This document shows, piece after piece, positions 27,039-35,170 of a DNA stretch of 64,000 nucleotides (its first letter is position 1; each line of letters begins with the position of its first letter). Below the pieces are notes generated by a model. That model worked only from the letters and a program-made list of their open reading frames with translations, did not search any database and was not told where the DNA came from. The stretch is from Microbacterium sp. LWH3-1.2 (GTDB taxonomy: Bacteria; Actinomycetota; Actinomycetes; Actinomycetales; Microbacteriaceae): NCBI RefSeq assembly GCF_040675855.1, contig NZ_JBEGIK010000001.1, positions 744,001 to 808,000 on the forward strand, read 5' to 3'. The translations under genes were made by a program, and so were the position numbers.

Positions 27039-27941
27039 TCAGAGCACATCCCACTCGCGCGCCCGCTCGACGAGCGCGTCGATGACTCGAATGGTCGCCG
27101 GCGTCGCGGGCTCAGCGGCTCGGATCGCGAGGTTCAGGGTGTTGATCGGCGCCTCGTCCGATCGGTGCAGCAGTTCGACGGTGCCCGCGCCGATCGCGGG
27201 TTCTGCGACATAGCGCGGCAGCGCGGAGACGCCCGCTCCGGCTACGACGGCCGCCAGTACCCCCCGCAGGTCGGGCACCGTGATCGCCACGGGATTGGCG
27301 GGTCGACGGCCGAACTGGCTGCGCCAGTACCGGCGCACGATCGACAGGTCGGCATCGTAGGCCACGAGCGGCAGATGCTGCAGCGCGCCGGCGGGATCCG
27401 CGGCGAGACGCTTGCGGTCGATCGTGCGGGCGAGCACCGGCGCCCCGACGAGCACGAACTCCTCGTCGATGAGCCCGCGATAGCGGATGCCCCGCACCGG
27501 CGTCCGCACGGATGACACCACGACGTCCAGCCCGCCGTCGGCAAGGCGCGCGAGCAGGTCGTGCGCGAGGCCCAGAGTGAACGCGAGGCGCAGGCCCTGG
27601 CTCGTGAGCGGCGCGAGGGCGGGGATGACCCGCGCTGCGACGACGTCGCTGGCGCCGCCGATCCGAACTGTCTCGGCGGGCCCGGTCACCGCCGGCATGG
27701 CCCAGACCTCCCGCAGCCGGTCCACGGGCGCGGCCACCCGCGCGGCCAGTGCGTCGCCCTCGGGCGTCGGGACGACTCCCCGCGCCGAGCGCGTGAACAG
27801 CGGCGTCCCGAGCTCCGTTTCGAGCCGGGTGATCCGCTCGCTCACGGACGGCTGACTCATTCCGAGCCGCGCGGCCGCTGCCGTGATCGACCCCGCGCGG
27901 TGCACTTCGAGCAGCGTGCGCAGCAGATCGAGCTCTTGCAT
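27039..27941 (-). CDS. LysR-family regulator
   Basis: A 300-residue LysR regulator. The N-terminal helix-turn-helix is AGSITAAAARLGMSQPSVSERITRLE with the usual GTPLFTRSARG wing, followed by an effector-binding domain. The start at 27941 (MQELDLLRTL) fits the family; an ATG at 27956 is also possible. It is divergent from the DJ-1/PfpI gene, the normal arrangement for a LysR regulator and its target, with a candidate operator between them. Confidence 0.9.
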   Translation of the reverse strand: MQELDLLRTLLEVHRAGSITAAAARLGMSQPSVSERITRLETELGTPLFTRSARGVVPTPEGDALAARVAAPVDRLREVWAMPAVTGPAETVRIGGASDVVAARVIPALAPLTSQGLRLAFTLGLAHDLLARLADGGLDVVVSSVRTPVRGIRYRGLIDEEFVLVGAPVLARTIDRKRLAADPAGALQHLPLVAYDADLSIVRRYWRSQFGRRPANPVAITVPDLRGVLAAVVAGAGVSALPRYVAEPAIGAGTVELLHRSDEAPINTLNLAIRAAEPATPATIRVIDALVERAREWDVL

Positions 27942-27964
27942 GCGGCATCCGTCCATCAAGAAAT

Positions 27965-27986
27965 CTATGACAGGCCTCCAGCATAG
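27965..27986. promoter_or_regulatory. candidate LysR operator
   Basis: The arms CTATG (27965-27969) and CATAG (27982-27986) lie symmetrically about AGGCCT, with weaker matches beyond. The site is 24 bp upstream of the regulator start, in the gap shared with the divergent DJ-1/PfpI gene. Confidence 0.45.
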
Positions 27987-28060
27987 GAAATGATGTCGAT
28001 GGATGCCTCGTTCCCTTCGTCGGCGGCTCGCACGAGTCGCCGACCTGAACGGGAGAAGAC

Positions 28061-28747
28061 ATGGCACACGTACTCATGGCGGTCACCGGCGCGGACGCCA
28101 TCGCGCTCACCGACGGCACGGCCCACCCGACCGGATTCTGGGCGGAGGAGCTCGTCGAGCTGCACCGCGGGCTCGTCGCCGCTGGTCACACGGTCGACCT
28201 CGCGACGCCGGGCGGCGCCCGCCCCACCGTCGACCCCGGCAGCCTCGCCGGGGAGACCGCCGACGAACTGCGCGCGTACCTCGCGTCGATCGACGAACTG
28301 CTCGCGCACCCGCGCGCCCTCGCCGACGTGAAGGACGGTGAGTACGACGCGATCGCCCTGCCCGGCGGGCACGGCCCGATGGTGGACCTCGCCGCCGATG
28401 CCGACCTCGGCCGCCTGCTCATCGACGCGGTCGACCGCGACGCGGTCGTCGGCGTGCTGTGCCACGGTCCGGCGGGCCTCCTGAGCGCGGTTCGCGCCGA
28501 CGGCTCCTTCGCGTTCGCGGGGCGCCGGCTCGCGGTCTTCACCGACGCGGAGGAGCACCAGGGCGGCCTCCGCGACGCGTCTCCGTACTTCGTCGAGTCG
28601 AGGCTGCGCGATCTCGGCGCGATCGTCGAGTCGGGTGAGCCGTGGTCGATCACCGTCGTCGCCGACGGCGCGCTCGTCAGCGGCCAGAACCCGCAATCGA
28701 GCGTGGCGACGGCACAGCGCCTCGTCGAGGTGCTCGCCGCGCGATGA
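28061..28747 (+). CDS. DJ-1/PfpI-like protein (Hsp31/glyoxalase III type)
   Basis: A 228-residue DJ-1/PfpI superfamily protein. The nucleophile Cys sits in GVLCHGPAGLL, preceded by YDAIALPGGHGPM. A Glu in WAEELVELHRGL occupies the usual position facing the Cys. FTDAEEHQGG and PYFVESRLRDLGA are typical of the Hsp31-like branch, whose members act as chaperones, glyoxalase III or deglycases. Activity is unproven. Probably controlled by the divergent LysR. Confidence 0.85.
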   Translation: MAHVLMAVTGADAIALTDGTAHPTGFWAEELVELHRGLVAAGHTVDLATPGGARPTVDPGSLAGETADELRAYLASIDELLAHPRALADVKDGEYDAIALPGGHGPMVDLAADADLGRLLIDAVDRDAVVGVLCHGPAGLLSAVRADGSFAFAGRRLAVFTDAEEHQGGLRDASPYFVESRLRDLGAIVESGEPWSITVVADGALVSGQNPQSSVATAQRLVEVLAAR

Positions 28748-28763
28748 CCGGGCGAGCGTGATC

Positions 28764-28799
28764 CGCGAGGTGCGGACGTCAGGGCATCCGCACCTCGCG
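28764..28799. terminator. bidirectional terminator
   Basis: Perfect 13-bp arms, CGCGAGGTGCGGA (28764-28776) and TCCGCACCTCGCG (28787-28799), flank a ten-base loop between the DJ-1/PfpI gene and the convergent aldo/keto reductase. Confidence 0.85.
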
Positions 28800-28873
28800 T
28801 CCGACGGGTCAGGCGACAGGCTGCTGCGGCGCGTACCGCCGGAAGCCCGCGCGCTCGTCGACGTCGGCCGGGG

Positions 28874-29809
28874 TCAGGGCACGCGGTAGCCGGCGGCCCG
28901 GAACAGCTCGTACCACTCGGCGCGCGTGAGCGGGATGTCGGAGCCCTCGGCGGCGCCGCTCACCCGCTCGGGGTTCGTCGTGCCGAGCACGACCTGCATG
29001 CGCGCGGGGTGGCGGGTGATCCATGCCACCGCGATCGCGATCGGCGGCACGTCGTACTTCCGCGCGAGGCGGTCGATCGCGGCGTTGAGCTCGGGGTAGT
29101 CCGGCGAGTCGAGGAACACGCCGGTGAAGAAGCCCGCCTGGAACGGCGACCATGCCTGCACCGCGATGTCGTGGAGGCGGCAGTAGTCGATGATTCCGCC
29201 GCCGTCGAGCGTGAGGGACTGCTCCTCGCCCTGCATGTTCGCCGCGACGCCCTGTGCGATGGTCGGGGAGTGGGTGATCGACAGCTGGATCTGATTCGCG
29301 ACGATCGGCTGGCGCACCGACCTCTTGAGCAGGTCGATCTGGCGCGGCGTGTGGTTCGACACGCCGAACGCCCGCACCTTGCCTGCGGCCTCGAGCTCGT
29401 CGAACGCGCGCGCGACCTCGTCGGGCTCGACCAGCGCATCGGGCCGGTGCAGCAGCAGGATGTCGATGTAGTCGGTGTCGAGGGCGCGCAGCGACCCCTC
29501 GACCGACTCGACGATGTGCTCGTACGAGAAGTCGAAGTACGGACCCTCGCGCACGATGCCGGCCTTGGTCTGGATCGTGACCTGGGCGCGCTGGGAAGAC
29601 GAGAGCCGCATCGCTTCGGCGAAGCGCACCTCGCAGCCGTGGAGATCGCGGCCGTAGATGTCGGCGTGGTCGAAGAAGTCGATGCCGGCGTCGCGCGCGG
29701 TGCGGACGAGCGTGCGCACCGCGTCGTCGTCGAGGTCCTGGATGCGCATGAGGCCGAGCACGACGTTGGGTGCGGGGCGCTCGATGCCGCTGAGTTCGAT
29801 GGTCTTCAT
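28874..29809 (-). CDS. aldo/keto reductase (YdhF-like)
   Basis: A 311-residue TIM-barrel NADPH reductase. The catalytic tetrad appears as Asp and Tyr in FFDHADIYG, Lys in TIQTKAGI and a later His in ILLLHRPDAL. GVSNHTPRQI and VLGTTNPERV form the cofactor-binding parts. Overall it resembles E. coli YdhF. It is divergent from a LysR gene, with a perfect inverted repeat in between. The stop after AAGYRVP matches the family end, so the open stretch beyond it is not part of the gene. Confidence 0.9.
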   Translation of the reverse strand: MKTIELSGIERPAPNVVLGLMRIQDLDDDAVRTLVRTARDAGIDFFDHADIYGRDLHGCEVRFAEAMRLSSSQRAQVTIQTKAGIVREGPYFDFSYEHIVESVEGSLRALDTDYIDILLLHRPDALVEPDEVARAFDELEAAGKVRAFGVSNHTPRQIDLLKRSVRQPIVANQIQLSITHSPTIAQGVAANMQGEEQSLTLDGGGIIDYCRLHDIAVQAWSPFQAGFFTGVFLDSPDYPELNAAIDRLARKYDVPPIAIAVAWITRHPARMQVVLGTTNPERVSGAAEGSDIPLTRAEWYELFRAAGYRVP

Positions 29810-29892
29810 GGGTTCCGCTCTCGGATCGGGTCGTTGCTGCCCGGTCCACGTTAGGCATCGCCCACAAAGAAGTCCAACAACTGTATATTCTG

Positions 29893-29910
29893 CGATTGAG
29901 AACCCAATCG
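29893..29910. promoter_or_regulatory. candidate LysR operator
   Basis: CGATTG (29893-29898) and CAATCG (29905-29910) form a perfect inverted repeat with a six-base spacer, 12 bp upstream of the LysR start and close to the TATATT at 29884-29889. It would suit autoregulation and control of the divergent reductase. Confidence 0.5.
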
Positions 29911-29922
29911 AATGGATGTGAC

Positions 29923-30810
29923 ATGGAGCACCGCCAGCTCGAGTACCTGGTCACGCTCGCCGAGGAGCGCCATTTCACCCGCGCCGCCGAGCGGTGCCGC
30001 GTCTCGCAGTCCGGGCTGTCGGCGTCGATCCGCCGACTCGAGCAGGAGCTCGACGCGAAGCTCTTCGAGAGGACCACCCGCTCAGTCGAGCCGACGTCCG
30101 CGGCCCTCGCGCTCCTGCCGCATGCCCGCGAGATCCTGGCTCAGGCGGCCGCCGGTCGGGACGCCGTCATCCGCGCCTCGCACCAGCTGGCCGGCTCGCT
30201 GCGCGTCGGGGCCGAGCAGTGTCTCGGTGCGGTGGACGTGAACCTGCTCCTCGAGCGCTTCCACCGCCGCCACCCCGGCGTCGACATCCAGTTCGTGCAG
30301 GCGGGGTCGCACCAGCTGGTCGAGCACGTCGCCGCCGGCGATCTCGACGTCGCGTTCGTCGCGAGCGCCGACCCCGCGCCGGCGCCCGCCGTCGCGGAGC
30401 TCGCGCGGATACCGCTCGTGCTCCTCGTCCCACACGGTCATGCGCTGGCCGAGCGCCCGGTCTCCCGCTGGAAGGACCTCCGCGACGCCGACTTCGTGGA
30501 CTTCCGGCCGGCATGGGCCCTGCGCACCATCAACGACGACGCGTTCCACCGGCACGGCGTCGAGCGGCGGGTGCGCTGCGCCGTCGACGACGTCCACACC
30601 CTCCTCGACCTCGTCGTGCGCGGGCTCGGCGTCGCGATCGTTCCGCAGCATGTCGCGAACAAGCCGCAGGCGAGAGGCCTGGTCGCGCTCCCCGTCCCTC
30701 CCGGCGCTCCGGTGTGGGTCGTGTCGACCCTCGTGGCCGGCAACGCCTCGCTCGCGCCCCGTCTTCTCGAGATCCTCGACGAGGAGCGTGCCGAAGCCGA
30801 GGCAGCATGA
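29923..30810 (+). CDS. LysR-family regulator
   Basis: A 295-residue LysR regulator. Its helix-turn-helix, HFTRAAERCRVSQSGLSASIRRLE, is followed by a Rossmann-like effector domain with the GVDIQFVQAGSHQL segment. The ATG at 29923 (MEHRQLEYLVTLAE) is the standard LysR start. It is divergent from the aldo/keto reductase. After its stop, the 103-bp gap to the convergent CDF gene holds an imperfect long hairpin that may terminate both. Confidence 0.9.
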   Translation: MEHRQLEYLVTLAEERHFTRAAERCRVSQSGLSASIRRLEQELDAKLFERTTRSVEPTSAALALLPHAREILAQAAAGRDAVIRASHQLAGSLRVGAEQCLGAVDVNLLLERFHRRHPGVDIQFVQAGSHQLVEHVAAGDLDVAFVASADPAPAPAVAELARIPLVLLVPHGHALAERPVSRWKDLRDADFVDFRPAWALRTINDDAFHRHGVERRVRCAVDDVHTLLDLVVRGLGVAIVPQHVANKPQARGLVALPVPPGAPVWVVSTLVAGNASLAPRLLEILDEERAEAEAA

Positions 30811-30913
30811 CGGTCGTGCGCCGGACGGTCTCGCGAGCCCGGTGCCGCCGGTCGAGCAGGACCCCTTGGGGTGCTCGTGCGCCGTGGCGCGTCGTCACGG
30901 ACAGCCCACGAGC

Positions 30914-31963
30914 CTATTCGCGACCGCCGACGTCCATCGTGGACCGGACGGTGACCGTGAAGTCGTCGACGTTGCGCAGGTGCGAACGGATGCTGGATTC
31001 CGCCGCAGTGGCCAGGAGCGAGGCATCCGTCCCCGGTGCGGCGATGACGATCGCGTCGCCCTGGAGGCGGTGTCCGACCCAGCGGAGGCGGACGCGACCG
31101 ATGCGCTCGACCCCGTCGACCTGCTCGACGGCGTGCTCGGCGCGGTCGACGAGTTCGGGTTCGACGCCGTCGAGGAGCCGGCGCCCCACGCTGCGCACAG
31201 TCCCGATGAGCAGCACGAAGATCGCGGCCGCGATGATGAGGCCGACAAGGGGATCGGCGAGCGGGAAGCCGAAGAGCACGCCGATGCCGCCGAGCACGAC
31301 CGCCAACGACGTGAAGCCGTCGGTGCGGGCGTGGACACCGTCGGTGACGAGCGCCGCCGAGCCGATCCGCTTGCCTACCCGGATGCGGTACATCGCGACC
31401 GCCTCGTTGCCAGCGAATCCGATGACGCCCGCGGCGATCACCCACCCGAGATTGTCAAGGGGCTGCGGATGCAGGATGCGATCGATCGCCTGCCAGGCCG
31501 CGACGACGGCCGACAATGCGACGACGAAGACGATGAACAGGCCCGCGAGGTCTTCGGCCCGACCCAGTCCGTACGTGTAGCGACGGGAGGACGCGCGACG
31601 ACCGAGCACGAACGCGATCCACAGCGGGACCGCCGTGAGGGCGTCGGACAGGTTGTGGACGGTGTCGGCGAGGAGGGCGACGGAGCCGCTGAACGCCACG
31701 ACGACCGCCTGAAGCACCGTCGTCGCGAGCAGGATGACCAGGCTGATCTTCAGGGCGCGGATGCCGGCGGAGTGCGCCTCCATCGCATCGTCGATCGAGT
31801 CGGCGGCGTCGTGGGAGTGCGGTAGGAACAGCTCGTGCAGCACACCGCGGAGGCCGCCGGGGTGGGAGTGATCGTGGGCGCCGTGGTCGTGGGCGCCGTG
31901 GCCGTGACCGGCGTGGTGCCGGCCCTCGTCGTGGGCGTGGTTACCGGTGGTCATCGCGCTCAT
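30914..31963 (-). CDS. cation diffusion facilitator (Zn/Co/Ni efflux)
   Basis: A 349-residue CDF exporter. The N terminus is His-rich (HHAGHGHGAHDHGAHDH), followed by six helices. Metal-site motifs are HNLSD in helix two (LLADTVHNLSDAL) and HARTD in helix five (VTDGVHARTDGF). The C-terminal ferredoxin-like cytosolic domain has VGHRLQGDAIV. Its start overlaps the ArsR stop as ATGA, so regulator and pump form one unit. Substrate is probably zinc, cobalt or nickel. Confidence 0.92.
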   Translation of the reverse strand: MSAMTTGNHAHDEGRHHAGHGHGAHDHGAHDHSHPGGLRGVLHELFLPHSHDAADSIDDAMEAHSAGIRALKISLVILLATTVLQAVVVAFSGSVALLADTVHNLSDALTAVPLWIAFVLGRRASSRRYTYGLGRAEDLAGLFIVFVVALSAVVAAWQAIDRILHPQPLDNLGWVIAAGVIGFAGNEAVAMYRIRVGKRIGSAALVTDGVHARTDGFTSLAVVLGGIGVLFGFPLADPLVGLIIAAAIFVLLIGTVRSVGRRLLDGVEPELVDRAEHAVEQVDGVERIGRVRLRWVGHRLQGDAIVIAAPGTDASLLATAAESSIRSHLRNVDDFTVTVRSTMDVGGRE

Positions 31964-32325
31964 TCGGCGGCCTTCTCGGCCCGGTGGTGGCGGGGCGTGC
32001 CGCCCAGCGAGTGCTCGGCCTGGAAGATCGCGTCGGCGACCAGGCGCGATGCGTGCTCGTTCTCGAGCCGGTAGAAGACCCGCTGACCCTCCTGGCGGGT
32101 CGAGACGATGCGGGCGAGCCGGAGCTTGGCCAGGTGCTGGGACACGGCCGCCGGCGACTTGTCGACGATCTCGGCGAGGTGATTCACCGAGAGCTCGCGC
32201 GAGTCGTGCAGCGCAAGGACGATCCGCACCCGGGTGGCGTCGGCGAGCATCGCGAAGACCTCGACCGCGAGCTCGACGAAGGGGCTCTCGACCGCGTATC
32301 CGCATCCCTGCTTATCTGCACGCAT
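31960..32325 (-). CDS. ArsR/SmtB-family metal sensor
   Basis: A 121-residue winged-helix repressor. It contains FAMLADATRVRIVLAL, the recognition helix VDKSPAAVSQHLAKLRLARIV and a wing QEGQRVFYRL. The last helix has EHASRLVADAIFQAEH, aligning with the alpha5 metal site of SmtB/NmtR (D-x-H-x10-H-x2-H), but the third ligand position is Gln. A short RHH tail follows. Metal specificity is therefore uncertain. It is coupled to the CDF gene. Confidence 0.88.
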   Translation of the reverse strand: MRADKQGCGYAVESPFVELAVEVFAMLADATRVRIVLALHDSRELSVNHLAEIVDKSPAAVSQHLAKLRLARIVSTRQEGQRVFYRLENEHASRLVADAIFQAEHSLGGTPRHHRAEKAAE

Positions 32326-32333
32326 ACGCAGAT
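32314..32333. promoter_or_regulatory. candidate ArsR operator over the start codon
   Basis: ATCTGC (32314-32319) and GCAGAT (32328-32333) form a perfect inverted repeat with an eight-base spacer that includes the arsR start codon (32323-32325). A bound repressor would block initiation of a leaderless or very short-leader transcript. Confidence 0.55.
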
Positions 32334-32464
32334 CTTACATCATCGATTCTGCAGGACGACTCTCCGAAGAGGTCCGATCAGCCCTTCGCGAGGGCGGCCC
32401 ACGCGCCGGCGGCAAGGAAGACAGGGGCGCAGAGAGGACGCCGCTCCAGAAGCTGCGCGCGACG

Positions 32465-33412
32465 TCATCCGCGGACGGCCGGGCGCACCGCCCTTCTAAC
32501 CGATCGCCGGGTGGCAGCATCCGTCGTCACGCGCCGACGGAACGACACCCGGCGGAGTCCTGTGATGAGCACGCCTCCGACGAGGAGGATCCCGCCGACG
32601 AGCTCCGCGGGAGTGGGGATCTGGCCGAGCAGCAGCGCGGCCGACGCCATCGCGACGACCGGCGCGAGCAGCACCCACGGCACCACCGCGGCGGACGGAT
32701 TGCGAGCGAGCAGGCCGTTCCAGATCGAGTAGCCGATGATCGTGCACAACACGGCCGTGTAGAGCGTCGAGACCGCAGACTGCCAGCCGAACGCGGCGAT
32801 CCCCGCGACGATCGCCACCGGGCCTTCGACGACGAAGGAGAGCATCAGCGCGGGGATCGGCACCACGAGGGCCGACCACACCGTGAGCGACAGGGAGCCC
32901 AAGCGGCCCCGCCCGCTGACGGACCCGGCGCGACGCGAGATGACGTTGCCTATGCCCCACGAGAACGCCGCGGCGAGCGCCAGCGCCACGGCGAGGGCGG
33001 GAGCATCGCCGCCTCGTCCGGCGGCCACGATGGCGAGGCCGACGACGCCTAGTGCGACACCGGCGATCTGCGGCGCGGTCGGGCGTTCACGCAGCACCGC
33101 GGCCGCGATGAGGATCGTGAACACCGCCTGCGCCTGGAGCACGAGCGCGGCGAGACCCGGCTGAAGCCCCAGCGCCATCGAGGTGTACAGCAGTCCGAAC
33201 TGCCCGAGGCTCATGAAGAGGCCGACGCCGACCACCGTGCGCCAGGAGGTGCGGGGCCGCGGGACGACGAAGACCGCAAGCGCGACCACCAGGAAGCGGA
33301 TCGCGACGAAGAGAAGTGCCGGCACGCCCGTCATCCCCCAGTCGATCACGACGAAGTTGAATCCCCAGAACGATGCCACGGCTGCTGCCAGCACCATGTC
33401 GCGTCTCTTCAT
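32465..33412 (-). CDS. EamA/DMT-family transporter
   Basis: A 315-residue, ten-helix drug/metabolite transporter of the EamA family. It opens MKRRDMVLAAAVASFWGFNFV, has two homologous five-helix halves, and ends in a basic tail. Relatives export amino acids or metabolites such as O-acetylserine. The start at 33412 places helix one at the N terminus; the frame upstream is not homologous. It is divergent from a LysR gene that probably controls it. Confidence 0.88.
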   Translation of the reverse strand: MKRRDMVLAAAVASFWGFNFVVIDWGMTGVPALLFVAIRFLVVALAVFVVPRPRTSWRTVVGVGLFMSLGQFGLLYTSMALGLQPGLAALVLQAQAVFTILIAAAVLRERPTAPQIAGVALGVVGLAIVAAGRGGDAPALAVALALAAAFSWGIGNVISRRAGSVSGRGRLGSLSLTVWSALVVPIPALMLSFVVEGPVAIVAGIAAFGWQSAVSTLYTAVLCTIIGYSIWNGLLARNPSAAVVPWVLLAPVVAMASAALLLGQIPTPAELVGGILLVGGVLITGLRRVSFRRRVTTDAATRRSVRRAVRPAVRG

Positions 33413-33437
33413 GAGTCCCACTTCACCCGAGCATCGA

Positions 33438-33487
33438 ATGAAGCACCAGCGATGCTTTCTCCACGAAACGATGTAGCGTTGCTTCAT
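33438..33487. promoter_or_regulatory. candidate LysR operator region with GAAGC/GCTTC words
   Basis: ATGAAGC (33438-33444), GCTTTC (33454-33459) and GCTTCAT (33481-33487) make inverted repeats in the 73-bp divergent gap; the last overlaps the lysR start codon. Spacing of the first two (nine bases) suits a LysR half-site pair. Confidence 0.4.
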
Positions 33488-34397
33488 GATTGACCTTGAA
33501 GCGGTGCTCTCCCTTCGCGCGGTCGCCACGCAGGGCAGCGTGGTCGCCGCGGCGGCGAGCCTCGGTTACACGCCGTCCGCGGTATCGCAGCAGGTCAAGC
33601 GTCTCGAGCGCGAGACCGGCATCCCCCTCCTCGAACGCGCGGGGCGGGGAGTGATCCTCACGGAGGCGGGCACGCGCCTCGTCGTCGCGTCCACGCCGAT
33701 CCTCGCCGACCTCGAGCGCCTCCGCGCGGATCTCCAGCTCACCGCTGGGGCCGGCGATCGGGTCGTCGGCGAGATCAGGGTCGCGGCGTTCTCGACCGTC
33801 GTGCGCGGGCTGGTCATACCGGTGCTGAGCGACCTCGCCGAGCGGCACCCCGATCTCTCGCTGCCGCTGCGCGAGAGCGAGCCGTGGGAGACGATCGCGC
33901 TCGTCGCATCGGGTCAGCGCGACCTCGGCGTCGTCCACCGGTGGGGCGGGGTCGCCCTCGCGATGCCCGACCACCTCGTCTCGACGCCGTTGTTCACCGA
34001 CGTCGCCGACGTCATCCTGCACCGCGACCATCCGCTCGCCGGCCGCACCGAGCTGCACCCCGAGGAGCTCGCGGGCGAGACCTGGGTCGCGACGTTCGAG
34101 GCCACCATCTGCCGGCAGTGGCTGCGGCGGCTGTTCGACGGCGTACCGAACGCACCGCGCATCGTGCACGAGTCGATGGAGTTCCAGAACCACCTCGAGT
34201 TCGCACGCGCCGGCCGGGCGGTCGCGCTGGTGCCGCGCCTCGGACGAGGTGACCTCGGACCGGACCTGGTGGCCATCCCCACCGCTGCACCGGCGTCGAC
34301 GCGCGACGTGCTCGCCGTCCATCGCCGGTCGCAGGAGGATTCTCCCGCGCTGCGCACGGCGCTCGACGCGTTCGTGGAGCACGCGCGCACGTGGTGA
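33486..34397 (+). CDS. LysR-family regulator (ArgP/IciA-like or similar)
   Basis: A 303-residue LysR protein. The helix-turn-helix is GSVVAAAASLGYTPSAVSQQVKRLE, with ETGIPLLERAGRGV as wing, then the effector domain. Start MIDLEAVLSLRAV is at the family position. The neighbouring divergent EamA exporter is the probable target, as seen for many LysR/EamA pairs. Effector unknown. Confidence 0.9.
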   Translation: MIDLEAVLSLRAVATQGSVVAAAASLGYTPSAVSQQVKRLERETGIPLLERAGRGVILTEAGTRLVVASTPILADLERLRADLQLTAGAGDRVVGEIRVAAFSTVVRGLVIPVLSDLAERHPDLSLPLRESEPWETIALVASGQRDLGVVHRWGGVALAMPDHLVSTPLFTDVADVILHRDHPLAGRTELHPEELAGETWVATFEATICRQWLRRLFDGVPNAPRIVHESMEFQNHLEFARAGRAVALVPRLGRGDLGPDLVAIPTAAPASTRDVLAVHRRSQEDSPALRTALDAFVEHARTW

Positions 34398-34400
34398 GGC

Positions 34401-34428
34401 GACGGATGCTGCGGCCGCAGCATCCGTC
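34401..34428. terminator. bidirectional terminator, perfect palindrome of the GGATGCTGC word
   Basis: A perfect 28-bp palindrome begins GACGGATGCTGC, centres on GGCC and ends with the complement, three bases after the lysR stop and before the convergent reductase. Both arms are the word GGATGCTGC plus flanks. Confidence 0.8.
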
Positions 34429-34446
34429 CCGCTCAGGGGTGCCCGA

Positions 34447-35013
34447 TCACATGTCGGGCGGGCGGTCGAGCACCGTCGGCACGTACTCGAGCAGCTGGAT
34501 GCGGCCGTCGAACGTGCGGGCCTCGACGAGATCCAGCCGTACGTCGGGGTAGCCGTCGAAGATGCGATCCTGTCCGGTCGCCCCGGTGATCACCGGGAAC
34601 ACGCCGACGCGGTACCGATCGACGAGCCCCGCGAGCAGGAGCGACCGGCAGAGAGCGACGCTGCCGAGGGTGCGCAGCGGGCGGTCGGAATCCTGCTTCA
34701 ACCGCCGGACGAACGGGACCGCGTCCTCGCGGACCAGCGTGGAGTTCTCCCACGCCAGCGGATCCTCGAGAGTCGATGAGAAGACGTACTTCTGCACCCC
34801 GCCGAGCATGTCGGTGCCTTCCTCGCCCCCAGCGGTGAGCTCCGACATGAGGCGATATGTCGTCGCGCCCATGAGCAGCGGGTCGTCCTTCTCTGGCGAC
34901 TCCGCGAGCCAGCCGAGGTATTCGGGTCCCTCCATTCCCCAGAATCCCGGCCACCCCTCCGCGGCCCCGTAGCCGTCGAGCGAGATGATGAAGTCGACCG
35001 TCACGGTCTGCAT
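34447..35013 (-). CDS. dihydrofolate reductase-like protein (RibD C-terminal family)
   Basis: A 188-residue protein of the RibD_C/DHFR-like fold. It opens VTVDFIISLDGYGA, contains LLMGATTYRLM and the cofactor-site segment LRTLGSVALCRSLLLAGLVD, and ends in a hydrophobic strand. It probably uses NADPH to reduce an unknown substrate; this family is common in actinobacteria and mostly uncharacterised. Confidence 0.85.
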   Translation of the reverse strand: MQTVTVDFIISLDGYGAAEGWPGFWGMEGPEYLGWLAESPEKDDPLLMGATTYRLMSELTAGGEEGTDMLGGVQKYVFSSTLEDPLAWENSTLVREDAVPFVRRLKQDSDRPLRTLGSVALCRSLLLAGLVDRYRVGVFPVITGATGQDRIFDGYPDVRLDLVEARTFDGRIQLLEYVPTVLDRPPDM

Positions 35014-35170
35014 GAGAGTCTCCTCGTGTCCGGTTCCGCGCCTGCGCGCAGGACTCCTTTTCGAGCGGATGCCTCGCGCCCGAGACTATGCGCCGGGTCG
35101 GCATATCGGAACCCGTCGCGCAATCGCGGGCGGTCTGACATGATTTCTCACACCGCAGATGGGAAGCAGC

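Noticed and set aside
28809..28873. Frameshifted C-terminal extension of the aldo/keto reductase
   Set aside because: The in-frame stop after AAGYRVP matches the normal family end, so the open stretch beyond is incidental.
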